Shown: positions 8,302 to 16,309 of the stretch, piece by piece
How positions within the stretch are numbered: the first letter of the stretch is position 1
Layout: every line of letters starts with the position of its first letter
Assembly: GCA_025356695.1 (NCBI GenBank)
Contig: JANXSE010000359.1
Coordinates: forward strand, 1 to 62,811
Source: Betaproteobacteria bacterium
Lineage (GTDB): Bacteria > Pseudomonadota > Gammaproteobacteria > Burkholderiales > SG8-41
DNA length: 62,811 bases
Direction: 5' to 3'
Made by a program: the position numbers and the translations under genes
Notes under the pieces: model-generated
Databases searched by the model: none
What the model was told of the DNA's origin: nothing
What the model saw: the letters and a program-made list of their open reading frames with translations, nothing else

Positions 8302-9036
8302 ATGTTTGAAATTGCATTATCAGCGGCGTTTGTCGGCGGCCTCGCCGGCGGCCTGCATTGTGCCGGCATGTGCGGCGGCATTGTGCGCGTGTTGTGTGCG
8401 ACACCGGGTTCGGGCGCCGCGCCGCAATGGCCTTATCTGCTGGCCTACAACGGCGGGCGCATTACAAGTTATGTGGTGGCCGGCGCGCTGGCCGGTGCGC
8501 TGGGCGAAGCCGGCCTGTTAACGCGTGCAGCACCGATGTTGCAGCCACTGATGTATTTTCTGGCAAGCGTGATGCTGGTGGCATTGGGCCTCTATCTGAC
8601 CGGCCTGGCGCCGGTGGTGGCGCGCATTGAAGGGGCCGGCGCGTGGTTGTGGCGGCGCATACAGCCATTGACGAAGCGCATGCTGCCGGTGACATCAGTA
8701 CCCCGTGCAGTGGGGCTGGGCGCGTTGTGGGGCTGGCTGCCCTGCGGCATGGTCTACGCCGTGTTATTGACGGCGCTGGCACTGGGCAGTTGGTGGCAGG
8801 GCGCGGTGCTGATGCTGGCCTTTGGTTTTGGCACACTACCCAATATGCTGGGGATCGGCTTGTTTTACGAAAAAATCGAACGGCTGCGGCGTGCCGGCGC
8901 GGCACGCGTACTGGCCGGCGGCGCCATCGCGGCATTCGGTCTGTTTGGCATCGTCAAAGCCTGGCATCCCGCCGCCATGGCCGGCGGTGGATTGCTTTGT
9001 TACATGATTCCCGGTCTCGAAAGCTGGTTTCAGTAA
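8302..9036 (+). CDS. TauE/SafE-like (UreH-type) membrane protein
   Basis: A 244-residue protein with about six membrane helices, of the sulfite exporter TauE/SafE superfamily branch often found beside cbb3 oxidase genes. The start LSAAFVGGLAGGLHCAGMCGGIV has the conserved HCAGMCGG motif; a second repeat half contains LWGWLPCGMVYAVL. The paired Cys/His/Met motifs suggest a metal such as copper, but the substrate is unknown. It lies 65 bases after the CBS gene and converges on the hydrolase gene next door with a 7-base gap. Confidence 0.85.
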   Translation: MFEIALSAAFVGGLAGGLHCAGMCGGIVRVLCATPGSGAAPQWPYLLAYNGGRITSYVVAGALAGALGEAGLLTRAAPMLQPLMYFLASVMLVALGLYLTGLAPVVARIEGAGAWLWRRIQPLTKRMLPVTSVPRAVGLGALWGWLPCGMVYAVLLTALALGSWWQGAVLMLAFGFGTLPNMLGIGLFYEKIERLRRAGAARVLAGGAIAAFGLFGIVKAWHPAAMAGGGLLCYMIPGLESWFQ

Positions 9037-9043
9037 GGCCCTA

Positions 9044-10273
9044 CTAAAAGTACGCCTGTCCGGGGCGCACCGTCGGCGTCCATTCGCAGTTGCCCCAGGG
9101 GCCATCACCGGATTCCTTGATATAGGCGATGCGCTGGTGCCGCTTTGACAGGCCGCGGCCGACCAGCACGTCATGCAGCCAGTCGATCACATATTCGTGA
9201 TTGGCCAGACTACCCAGATTCGAGAGCGAGCGTTGCGGGTGGTACTGGTTCTCGAACACCCACATTTCTTTCTGTGACTTCAGCTCCGCATAGGCCTCGA
9301 TCGCATCTTCGAGCGGACAGAGCGGATCGAATTCGCCGGTCGCCAGCAAAGTCGGGCACCGGATCTTGTCGAGGTGCCCGCGCACCGTCATCGGCTGTGC
9401 CACTTCGCGGTCGAACTTTTCCTCGTCTTTGTAGCCTGCCATATACATGAACATCTGTTTGAAGCGCGGCGACGACTGCGTGAATATCGTGTTGTTCGGA
9501 TTGAAACAGGCAGTGGCGCTGGCCACCGCGGCAATGCGGCGATCGTAGCTCGCCAGCCGCAGCGACCAGTAGCTGCCCATGCTGATGCCGTAGATGGCGA
9601 TCTTGCGCGCATTGACCTCTTTCCTTTTGCGCAGCCAGCTGATGACGGCGGCGCCGGCGCGTTCGTAGTTGTCGCCGACGGCGCGGATTTTCTGCATGTT
9701 GGAGCTGCCCTGGCCCGGGCCGTCCATCGACAGCACGTTGAAGCCGCGCGCCAGCGCGACGTTATGATTGACGCGTGGGAAGGCCTCCTTGGTCTGGTCC
9801 ATGCCCGGCACGTAGATAATGGTCGGTGCTTTGCGGCGGTCGGGCAGCATGTGGAAGAGGCAGGAGATGGTTTTGCCGTCGTCGAACGGCACTTCCACGC
9901 GCTCGATCGGGTAGGCCGCCGTGGTGATCTGGCGGTCGACCATTTCGCAGAGTTTGCGATACAGCGTTTTCTTCACCGGATGATCATCGAAATAGATCGC
10001 GTGCTGCGCCATGCGGTAGGCCTCGATGGCGTGGTCGTAATGTGCGGTGGCGGTCGCCTTGTGGCCGAGCGACTGCGCGCGTTTCGCCAGTGCTTCATGC
10101 TGCTGGGCGGCCTGACGCCAGACTTTCGAATACATGCGGTAGTTGCGCGCGCGTTTGCCGGCCGGCGTTTCACCGCCGTCGACTTCGAAATTCTGCACGC
10201 GTCCGCGCATGTTGAGTGCGAGGTCGAGCATCCATTGTTGATCGTCGCGTTTGGTCCGTAAATTTCGAATCAT
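9044..10273 (-). CDS. Alpha/beta hydrolase (FrsA/DHPON-hydrolase-like)
   Basis: A 409-residue serine hydrolase. An N-terminal helical cap of about 125 residues precedes the alpha/beta fold. The catalytic triad is readable: S231 in GISMGS, D316 in GEFDPLCP, H345 in NQYHPQ; MDGPGQG (183-189) fits the turn after strand 5. The architecture matches the FrsA and 2,6-dihydroxypseudooxynicotine hydrolase group, whose members cleave C-C or ester bonds. Substrate unknown. It is followed on the same strand by no close partner; the DUF2390 gene lies 18 bases upstream and is probably transcribed first. Confidence 0.85.
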   Translation of the reverse strand: MIRNLRTKRDDQQWMLDLALNMRGRVQNFEVDGGETPAGKRARNYRMYSKVWRQAAQQHEALAKRAQSLGHKATATAHYDHAIEAYRMAQHAIYFDDHPVKKTLYRKLCEMVDRQITTAAYPIERVEVPFDDGKTISCLFHMLPDRRKAPTIIYVPGMDQTKEAFPRVNHNVALARGFNVLSMDGPGQGSSNMQKIRAVGDNYERAGAAVISWLRKRKEVNARKIAIYGISMGSYWSLRLASYDRRIAAVASATACFNPNNTIFTQSSPRFKQMFMYMAGYKDEEKFDREVAQPMTVRGHLDKIRCPTLLATGEFDPLCPLEDAIEAYAELKSQKEMWVFENQYHPQRSLSNLGSLANHEYVIDWLHDVLVGRGLSKRHQRIAYIKESGDGPWGNCEWTPTVRPGQAYF

Positions 10274-10291
10274 CAGTTTCTCCGCACGGTT

Positions 10292-10789
10292 TCAGGATTG
10301 ATTGAAGTTTTCAAGCAGCACGCGGGCGGCGGCGACCGGCAGTCCACCGATATGTGCCCCATACGCATCAAGGTTCGCACGCGCCGCTCCGGCAGGGGAG
10401 GCGGCCGCGCTGCCGAAGGTGGCGCAGGGGAAGGATTGTTCGATGGTGAGTTGCTGGATGCGCTCGGCCTCCAGTTCGCTGCGTTTGATTTCATTGCGCA
10501 GACGCCCGGCAGCATCACCTATAAACGGTGCGGTGACGGTTTTAAGATGACGGCGCGCCGTGCGCAGGGGGCGCACAACCTGTTCGCGCCAGATGGTGAC
10601 CAGGTTGTCGACCTCAGTCACTTCGGTTTGCGCGAGCTGCCGACCTTTTGTCGCCAGAAAGAGCAGATACAGAACCACGTTGACGTCAGCCCTCGCCTGC
10701 TCCTGTATGTCGAGACAGGCCGCAGCCACACCGGGCCGCGCGTAAAAGCGCAGCGAGAAATCCCAGAAGGCGGAGGGTGCGTCGTTCAT
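10292..10789 (-). CDS. TIGR02444 / DUF2390 family protein
   Basis: A 165-residue, mostly helical protein starting MNDAPSAFWDFSLRFYARPGV, a pattern recognisable as the TIGR02444 family. No enzymatic motif is visible and the family has no assigned role. The start at 10789 was preferred over an open extension to 10966 because the family N-terminus begins there. The final residues (GLPVAAARVLLENFNQS) look less conserved. It probably forms a two-gene unit with the hydrolase downstream. Confidence 0.75.
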   Translation of the reverse strand: MNDAPSAFWDFSLRFYARPGVAAACLDIQEQARADVNVVLYLLFLATKGRQLAQTEVTEVDNLVTIWREQVVRPLRTARRHLKTVTAPFIGDAAGRLRNEIKRSELEAERIQQLTIEQSFPCATFGSAAASPAGAARANLDAYGAHIGGLPVAAARVLLENFNQS

Positions 10790-11032
10790 CGTTGTGCGGG
10801 CAGGGTGGGCAATCCACTGCCGCATCGGATTGGAATTCTGAAAACGCGGCGCGGGATTATTGGTTTCGATTCTACCAGAGCATGTCCTGTGCACCGGCGC
10901 TGTGTTGTTCCGGCAGTGATCAATGTTCCGCAATGGGCGTGTTGCTGCTAATCTGTGAAGTGGCAATGGTTTTGCGGTTGTCAGTGTGTGTGACAGTGCG
11001 GTTTTTCAGCTAATGCGATTGGAGTCGACGGG

Positions 11033-12100
11033 ATGGGAAATACAGTTTTTCGCGCCACCATGCCGGTGTTGCGCATGTTCAGCCCTGAAGCCGCGCACGG
11101 TCTCGCGATCCGCGCTTTGCAACTGGGTTTGGCAGGCCGTTCAAGCGCCGCAGCGGACCCGTTGCTGGCGACGCGCGTGTGGAACCTCGAATTCAGCAAC
11201 CCCGTCGGCCTGGCGGCGGGGTTCGACAAGGATGCCGATGTGATGGACGCAATGCTGGCGCTCGGTTTCGGTTTTGTCGAAGCCGGGACGGTAACGCCGC
11301 TGCCGCAACCCGGCAATCCGAAGCCGCGGCTGTTTCGTCTGTATGAAGACGCCGCGGTGATCAACCGTTTTGGTTTCAACAGCAAGGGCCTCGTGCCGTT
11401 TGTCGGCAAGCTGAAGGCGCGTGAGCGGCGCGGCATCGTCGGTGCCAACGTCGGCAAAAACAAGCTGACTGAAGACGCTGCGGCCGATTACGTCAAAGGT
11501 ATCGAAGCCGTGTGCCACTATGCCGATTATCTGGTGTGCAACGTCTCATCGCCGAACACGCCGGGCCTGCGCAGCCTGCAGGCGCGTGATCAGATCGCCG
11601 CCCTGATCGGTCGCGTACTCGATGCGCGCAGTCGCGTCATGCCCAGTGCGCAGACGATACCGCCGCTGCTGGCGAAGGTCGGCCCCGATCTCACCGAACA
11701 GGAAAAACAGGACATTGCCGAGGTGGCACTGGCGAGTGGTATTGATGGCTTGATCGTCGGCAATACCACCATTGACCGCCCGGCGACCCTGCGCAGCCAC
11801 CATGCGCCGGAAGCCGGCGGCTTGTCCGGTGCGCCGTTGAAAGCGAAATCGCAGGCCTGCATAACCGACATGTACCGGCTGACCCGTGGACAATTACCGA
11901 TCATCGGCTGCGGCGGCATTGCCAGCGGGGCAGACGCCTATGCGCGGATTCGCGCCGGCGCCTCGCTGGTGCAACTCTATTCAGCGCTGGTCTACGGCGG
12001 TCCCGGCATGGTCGAGGACATCAAGCGCGATCTCGCGGCGTGTTTGCGTGCCGGCAGTTTCAAGTCGGTTGCCGATGCGGTAGGCGCAGATCATCGTTGA
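11033..12100 (+). CDS. pyrD: Dihydroorotate dehydrogenase (quinone)
   Basis: Fourth step of de novo pyrimidine synthesis: oxidises dihydroorotate to orotate, passing electrons to ubiquinone at the inner membrane. The 355-residue length and the N-terminal helical extension (MGNTVFRATMPVLRMFSPEAAHG) mark the membrane-associated class 2 enzyme. FMN and substrate motifs are present: NPVGLAAGFDKD, RFGFNSKGL, NVSSPNTPGLR with the class 2 catalytic serine region, and the terminal LYSALVYGGPG. GGAG precedes the ATG by eight bases. The 243-base gap upstream presumably contains the divergent promoters. Confidence 0.96.
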   Translation: MGNTVFRATMPVLRMFSPEAAHGLAIRALQLGLAGRSSAAADPLLATRVWNLEFSNPVGLAAGFDKDADVMDAMLALGFGFVEAGTVTPLPQPGNPKPRLFRLYEDAAVINRFGFNSKGLVPFVGKLKARERRGIVGANVGKNKLTEDAAADYVKGIEAVCHYADYLVCNVSSPNTPGLRSLQARDQIAALIGRVLDARSRVMPSAQTIPPLLAKVGPDLTEQEKQDIAEVALASGIDGLIVGNTTIDRPATLRSHHAPEAGGLSGAPLKAKSQACITDMYRLTRGQLPIIGCGGIASGADAYARIRAGASLVQLYSALVYGGPGMVEDIKRDLAACLRAGSFKSVADAVGADHR

Positions 12101-12164
12101 TCGGTGCGATCGCAGCGGCGCCGGCCGGATCGCGGCCACGCTGGCCGTCCTCGTCGGCCTCGTC

Positions 12165-13127
12165 GTGCTGCCGCGGTTTGCCGCGGCGCAACCGGATTTC
12201 GGCGGTAATCCCGACGTCGAATTGTTCATCACGCAACTGGTCGATGAGCATCAATTCGACCGCGCCGGGCTCGACCGTTTGTTCCGCCAGGGCCGTATCC
12301 AGAACGGCGTCTTGCAGGCTATGGCGCGGCCGGCGACGGCGCGCCCGTGGTACGAATTTCGCGCCTCCACCATCACGCCGTCGCGTCTGCGCGAGGGTGC
12401 CGAATACTGGCGGCGCCACGCCGTAGCGCTGGCGCGCGCAACGGCAGAATACGGCGTGCCGGAAGAAATCATCGTCGCCACCATCGGCATTGAGACGTCA
12501 TACGGGCGCGCGCTCGGTAAAGGTCGCGTGTTCGATGCGCTGGCGACACTCGCCTTCGGTTATCCGCCGCGTGCGGCGCTGTTTCGCAACGAGCTGATCG
12601 AATTACTGCTGCTGTCGCGCGAAATGCGCGCGGACCCGCTGCGTTACAAGGGATCTTTCGCCGGCGCCATGGGCGTGCCGCAGTTTCTGCCGAGCAGCTA
12701 TCGCCGGCACGCAGTTGATTTTGATGCTGACGGGCGGCGCGATTTATGGAACCACGCCGATGCCATCGGCAGTATCGGCAACTATTACCGCAGTTACGGC
12801 TGGGCGAGGGGACAACCGGTGCTGGCGGCGCTGGAACGCACCAACGAGGCGCCTCCGGATGCCTTCAAACAACTGCTTGAACGCGGCATACAGCCGCACA
12901 GCAGTGTCGCCGTTTTCCGACGCGCCGGCGCTTCGATTGCGGGGACGGCAGATGATGAAGCGCTGGCCTGCGCCTTTGCCGCGGAAACCGACTCCGGCAC
13001 TGCCTACTGGCTTGGCTTCAACAACTTTTATGTCATCACGCGTTATAACCGCAGCATCAACTACGCGCTGGCGGTGCACGACCTCGCGCTGGAACTGCGC
13101 GCGGCGCGCGACGCGCAAATCCGTTGA
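12165..13127 (+). CDS. mltB: Lytic murein transglycosylase B
   Basis: Periplasmic enzyme that cleaves the MurNAc-GlcNAc bond to give 1,6-anhydro-muropeptides. The catalytic Glu is E110 (counting from this start) in ATIGIETSYGRALG; SFAGAMGVPQFLPSSYRRHAVDFDADG and the C-terminal GFNNFYVITRYNRS are classic MltB. Start uncertain: the first canonical codon is this GTG, but the frame is open back to a TAG at 12081, and an Ala/Leu/Val-rich run just upstream (from about 12129) looks like the missing hydrophobic core of the signal peptide. No ATG, GTG or TTG lies there. Confidence 0.9.
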   Translation: MLPRFAAAQPDFGGNPDVELFITQLVDEHQFDRAGLDRLFRQGRIQNGVLQAMARPATARPWYEFRASTITPSRLREGAEYWRRHAVALARATAEYGVPEEIIVATIGIETSYGRALGKGRVFDALATLAFGYPPRAALFRNELIELLLLSREMRADPLRYKGSFAGAMGVPQFLPSSYRRHAVDFDADGRRDLWNHADAIGSIGNYYRSYGWARGQPVLAALERTNEAPPDAFKQLLERGIQPHSSVAVFRRAGASIAGTADDEALACAFAAETDSGTAYWLGFNNFYVITRYNRSINYALAVHDLALELRAARDAQIR

Positions 13128-13244
13128 ACGGGACGGCCAAATATTTTTTTCGCGCCGGGGATTTTGGGACGGCATCCGCAGTCCAACCGCGGTTGTTGCC
13201 ATGGTGGTAAAAAGAACCTGTTTATTCCTGCTCCGGATGGTCGC

Positions 13245-14168
13245 GTGCGTTCATTTATATTGATGATGGTTGTGTTGTTATCCGGCTGCAGCGTGCTGCC
13301 GCGCGGCGGCGATGTGCCGGCCAAACCGGTGCCGCCGGCGATCGAGCCCTTGCCGAAGCCCGAGGTGCGTCTGGTGCTGCCGAAAATCGCGCTGGTGCTC
13401 GGTGGCGGCGCGGCGCGGGGGTTTGCGCATGTCGGTGTGATCAAGGCGCTGGAAGCGCACGGCATCGTGCCGGATTTTGTGGTCGGCACCAGCGCCGGCG
13501 CACTGGTCGGCGCCCTCTACGCCGGTGGCTACGGGGGATTCGATCTGCAGCGCGTGGCGCTGCAGATGGACGACACCATTATTGCCGACTGGTCGCTGCC
13601 GGACCGTGGATTCATCAAGGGTGAGGCACTGCAGAACTTCGTCAATCGCGCGGTGCAGGGCCGCACCCTGGAAAGACTCAACAAACCGTTTGCCGCCGTG
13701 GTCACCGACCTGCAGAGCGGCGAAATGGTGGTGTTCCGGACGGGCAATACCGGCATGGCGGTGCGCGCTTCCAGTAGTGTACCCGGGGTGTTTCAGCCGG
13801 TGTCGATCAACGGGCGCGAATACGTCGACGGCGGGTTGGTCAGCCCGGTGCCGGTGCGCGCGGCACGCGCCATGGGTGCTGATATCGTGATTGCGGTCGA
13901 TATCTCCAACAAGCCGCGCTTTGGCAAAACGCGCGATAGCATCGACGTCATGCTGCAGACCTTTGCGATCATGGGCCAGAGCATCGCCACGTATGAATTG
14001 TTGGAGGCCGACGTCATCGTCCGTCCGGAGACCGGGCAGATGAGGTCGACCGATTTCGACAACCGCAACCTCGCTATCATCGAGGGTGAAAAGGCGGGGC
14101 TGGCGGCGATCGCCGCGATCAAACGAAAAATCGCCGAGAAGACGGTCACGCAGACGGTGACACGATGA
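13245..14168 (+). CDS. Patatin-like phospholipase lipoprotein (RssA-like)
   Basis: A 307-residue lipid acyl hydrolase. A lipoprotein signal ends in LLSGC (lipidated C15 from the GTG start). The patatin fold follows: oxyanion GGGAARG, nucleophile S83 in GTSAG, and D195 in the DGG motif complete the Ser-Asp dyad. RssA/NTE-type enzymes remodel phospholipids; the lipobox places this one in the periplasm or on the outer membrane. I chose the GTG because it gives a normal basic-hydrophobic signal; the frame continues upstream without a better start. Next to mltB and an NlpC/P60 gene, so in an envelope neighbourhood. Confidence 0.88.
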   Translation: MRSFILMMVVLLSGCSVLPRGGDVPAKPVPPAIEPLPKPEVRLVLPKIALVLGGGAARGFAHVGVIKALEAHGIVPDFVVGTSAGALVGALYAGGYGGFDLQRVALQMDDTIIADWSLPDRGFIKGEALQNFVNRAVQGRTLERLNKPFAAVVTDLQSGEMVVFRTGNTGMAVRASSSVPGVFQPVSINGREYVDGGLVSPVPVRAARAMGADIVIAVDISNKPRFGKTRDSIDVMLQTFAIMGQSIATYELLEADVIVRPETGQMRSTDFDNRNLAIIEGEKAGLAAIAAIKRKIAEKTVTQTVTR

Positions 14169-14185
14169 TCCGCTGACGCGGACGG

Positions 14186-14692
14186 TCAGGGCAGCAGGCG
14201 GCGTGCGCCGTTGAAACGTTTTTTCCAGTAACCGTCGCGCAATTCGGATACTTCGACTTCACGGCCGCGGCGCGGGGCGTGGACGAAGCGGTCTTCGCCG
14301 ATATAGATGCCGACGTGCGAGAAGGGGCGGCGCAGGGTGTTGAAAAACACCAGGTCGCCTGGCTGCAAATCGGATTTATCGACCGCGGCACCGACCTTGC
14401 TCATTGAGCGCGAATCGCGCGGCAGAACCATGCCGGTGACTTCGTTGAAGACGTGGCTGACGAGGCCGCTGCAATCGAGGCCTGCGGCGGGGTCATTGCC
14501 GCCCCATTTGTATTTCACACCGATCAGGGACAGCGCATGGATGACCAGTTCACCGGCGCGGTCGAAATAGCTTTTCGACGCCGCCGATGCGAGCGCAGTA
14601 TCGTCGGCAGACGGTTGCGCGTTGTCGGCGGCCACGGCGGTAGCGCTTACAAGTGCGAAAACCAGCGCCCAGATGGTCAGGTGGAGTCTCAT
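14186..14692 (-). CDS. C40-family (NlpC/P60) cell-wall peptidase
   Basis: A 168-residue exported cysteine peptidase that cuts peptide stems of peptidoglycan. Signal peptide at 1-22 (ends ATAVAAD). The catalytic residues are C74 in LDCSGLV, H126 in FSHVGIY and H138 in FVHAPRRG, with YKWGGNDP before the nucleophile. It is a single-domain form without SH3 or LysM repeats. The ATG at 14692 is chosen over an extension to 14713 because the signal begins there. Convergent with the patatin gene with a 17-base gap. Confidence 0.9.
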   Translation of the reverse strand: MRLHLTIWALVFALVSATAVAADNAQPSADDTALASAASKSYFDRAGELVIHALSLIGVKYKWGGNDPAAGLDCSGLVSHVFNEVTGMVLPRDSRSMSKVGAAVDKSDLQPGDLVFFNTLRRPFSHVGIYIGEDRFVHAPRRGREVEVSELRDGYWKKRFNGARRLLP

Positions 14693-14838
14693 CGGCGCGA
14701 ATACTAACAGCATGTAAAGAAAGGGGGAATCCCATTTTTTCGGGCGCCGTGATGAGGAACTTTTGAGTGCCGCCGGCGATTCGCAGAAAAATGCGTTGGG
14801 AGGGGTAAACTGGGTACCGAAAGCGACGTTAATGACCT

Positions 14839-15708
14839 ATGTCTGGAAAAAATAGAGCTTTTTTGCGTGCCGCCGCGGCATTTTTGCTGCTGCTGGTGAA
14901 TTTCGCCGTTTTTGCCCAAAGCGGTACGGTTGAGGTCATTACCCTCAAATATCGCACCGCCGAGCAGGTCATGCCCTTGCTGCGGCCCATGCTCGACAAG
15001 ACCGGCAGCATGACCGGCATGCAAAATCAGTTGATCGTGCGGACCTCGCCGGCCAACCTCAACGAACTGAAAAAAATTCTGGCGACGGTCGATGCGATGC
15101 CACGCCGGCTGCTGATCACGGTACGGCAGGATGCGGCGCGCGACCGTGACCGCAGCGAAGCGCAGGTGACGGGGCGTATTGTCACCGGCAGTGGATCTGT
15201 CGCGGTAGGCGATGCCGGGCATGATGGCGGACTGCGCGCGCGCATCGACAACACGCGTTCGCTCAGCGACGACCGTAATACGCAAACCATCCAGGTACTC
15301 GAAGGCAACAGCGCGTTCATCAATACCGGCCAATCGGTACCGGTGCCGCAGCAACAGGTGACGCGCACCATCGTCAACGGCAAGAACGTGGATCGTGTCA
15401 GCAGCGGTGTCGAATACCGCAGCGCGCAGACCGGCTTTAATGTGCTGCCGCGCCTGAATGGCGATCAGGTGCTGCTGGAAATCAATCCGCAGCGCGATAC
15501 CTTCGCTTCGCCAGAACAAAACTTGCCGCCGGGCAGCGTCAATACGCAGCGGGCCTCAACCACCGTGGCAGGGCGGCTCGGCGAATGGATAGAGATCGGT
15601 GGTGTTGCGCAGGGCGGCGTCAATCAGCAGACAGTGATCATGGGCAGCACCCGTGAAACTTCGGTGGACAACCGCAGGATACTCGTCAAGGTCGAAGAGA
15701 TCCGCTAA
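14839..15708 (+). CDS. Secretin-like protein, N-domain plus short secretin domain
   Basis: A 289-residue exported protein. Signal peptide about 1-26 (ends NFAVFAQ). Residues about 30-90 form a secretin N1-like fold (VEVITLKYRTAEQVMPLLRPML through LKKILATVDAMPRRLLI). The rest resembles a reduced secretin homology domain: NTQTIQVLEGNSAFINTGQSVPV, GFNVLPRLNGDQVLLEI, and a late GEWIEIGGV close to the secretin signature. Full GspD/PilQ proteins are more than twice as long, and no other secretion genes are adjacent. It may be an accessory or stand-alone mini-secretin. The stop overlaps the convergent gene by three bases. Confidence 0.75.
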   Translation: MSGKNRAFLRAAAAFLLLLVNFAVFAQSGTVEVITLKYRTAEQVMPLLRPMLDKTGSMTGMQNQLIVRTSPANLNELKKILATVDAMPRRLLITVRQDAARDRDRSEAQVTGRIVTGSGSVAVGDAGHDGGLRARIDNTRSLSDDRNTQTIQVLEGNSAFINTGQSVPVPQQQVTRTIVNGKNVDRVSSGVEYRSAQTGFNVLPRLNGDQVLLEINPQRDTFASPEQNLPPGSVNTQRASTTVAGRLGEWIEIGGVAQGGVNQQTVIMGSTRETSVDNRRILVKVEEIR

Positions 15709-16163
15709 ACCGCCAGCAATTTCAGTTCGGCGCGCACCTCGCCGTTGGAAATTTCCAGCAGGCCGAGCGCAATCGGCAGGCTGAAGCGACGCGGCCCAGC
15801 ACTGCCCGGATTCAGATACAGCACCCCGTCGCGCGTTTCGATCAATGGCCGGTGCGAGTGGCCGGAGATGACGACGCGAAATCCCGCCACGGCGGGGTCG
15901 AGGTCGAGTTGCGACAGATCGTGCAGCATGTAGAGGGCGACGCCGCCAAACTCAAGTGCGGCCGATTGCGGAAGCAGGGCTGCCCAGCCGCCGTGGTCGT
16001 TGTTGCCGCGCACCGCATCGAGCCGCGCGAGTTCACCCAGGCCATGCAGCACCGCAGTGCCGCAGATATCACCGGCATGGAGTATATGATCGACGCCGCG
16101 CAGCGCATCCAGCGCCTGCGGGCGCAGCAGATCGTGCGTGTCGGAGATCACACCGATTTTCAT
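15705..16163 (-). CDS. YfcE/MJ0936-type metallophosphoesterase
   Basis: A 152-residue calcineurin-like phosphodiesterase. Metal-binding motifs in order: SDTHDLL, GDICG, GNNDH and GHSHRP; the late LNPGSAGPRR is the family terminator motif. Such small YfcE-type enzymes hydrolyse phosphodiesters of unknown physiological identity. Start at 16163 is chosen because MKIGVISDTHD is the family N-terminus; the frame is open further upstream. Overlaps the mini-secretin gene tail to tail, and is divergent from the helicase gene. Confidence 0.9.
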   Translation of the reverse strand: MKIGVISDTHDLLRPQALDALRGVDHILHAGDICGTAVLHGLGELARLDAVRGNNDHGGWAALLPQSAALEFGGVALYMLHDLSQLDLDPAVAGFRVVISGHSHRPLIETRDGVLYLNPGSAGPRRFSLPIALGLLEISNGEVRAELKLLAV

Positions 16164-16309
16164 GTTCGCAAACGCTTTCCATTTGTTGCGGTGATCGGGA
16201 GGCAGCGGGCTGATTAAACACGGAATCGCGCACAGTGTCACCGCCGGTGGCGGGCGGCATGCGAATGGTCGCCCGCATGCACTATACTCAACGGCTTTGG
16301 CGCTTGGTC

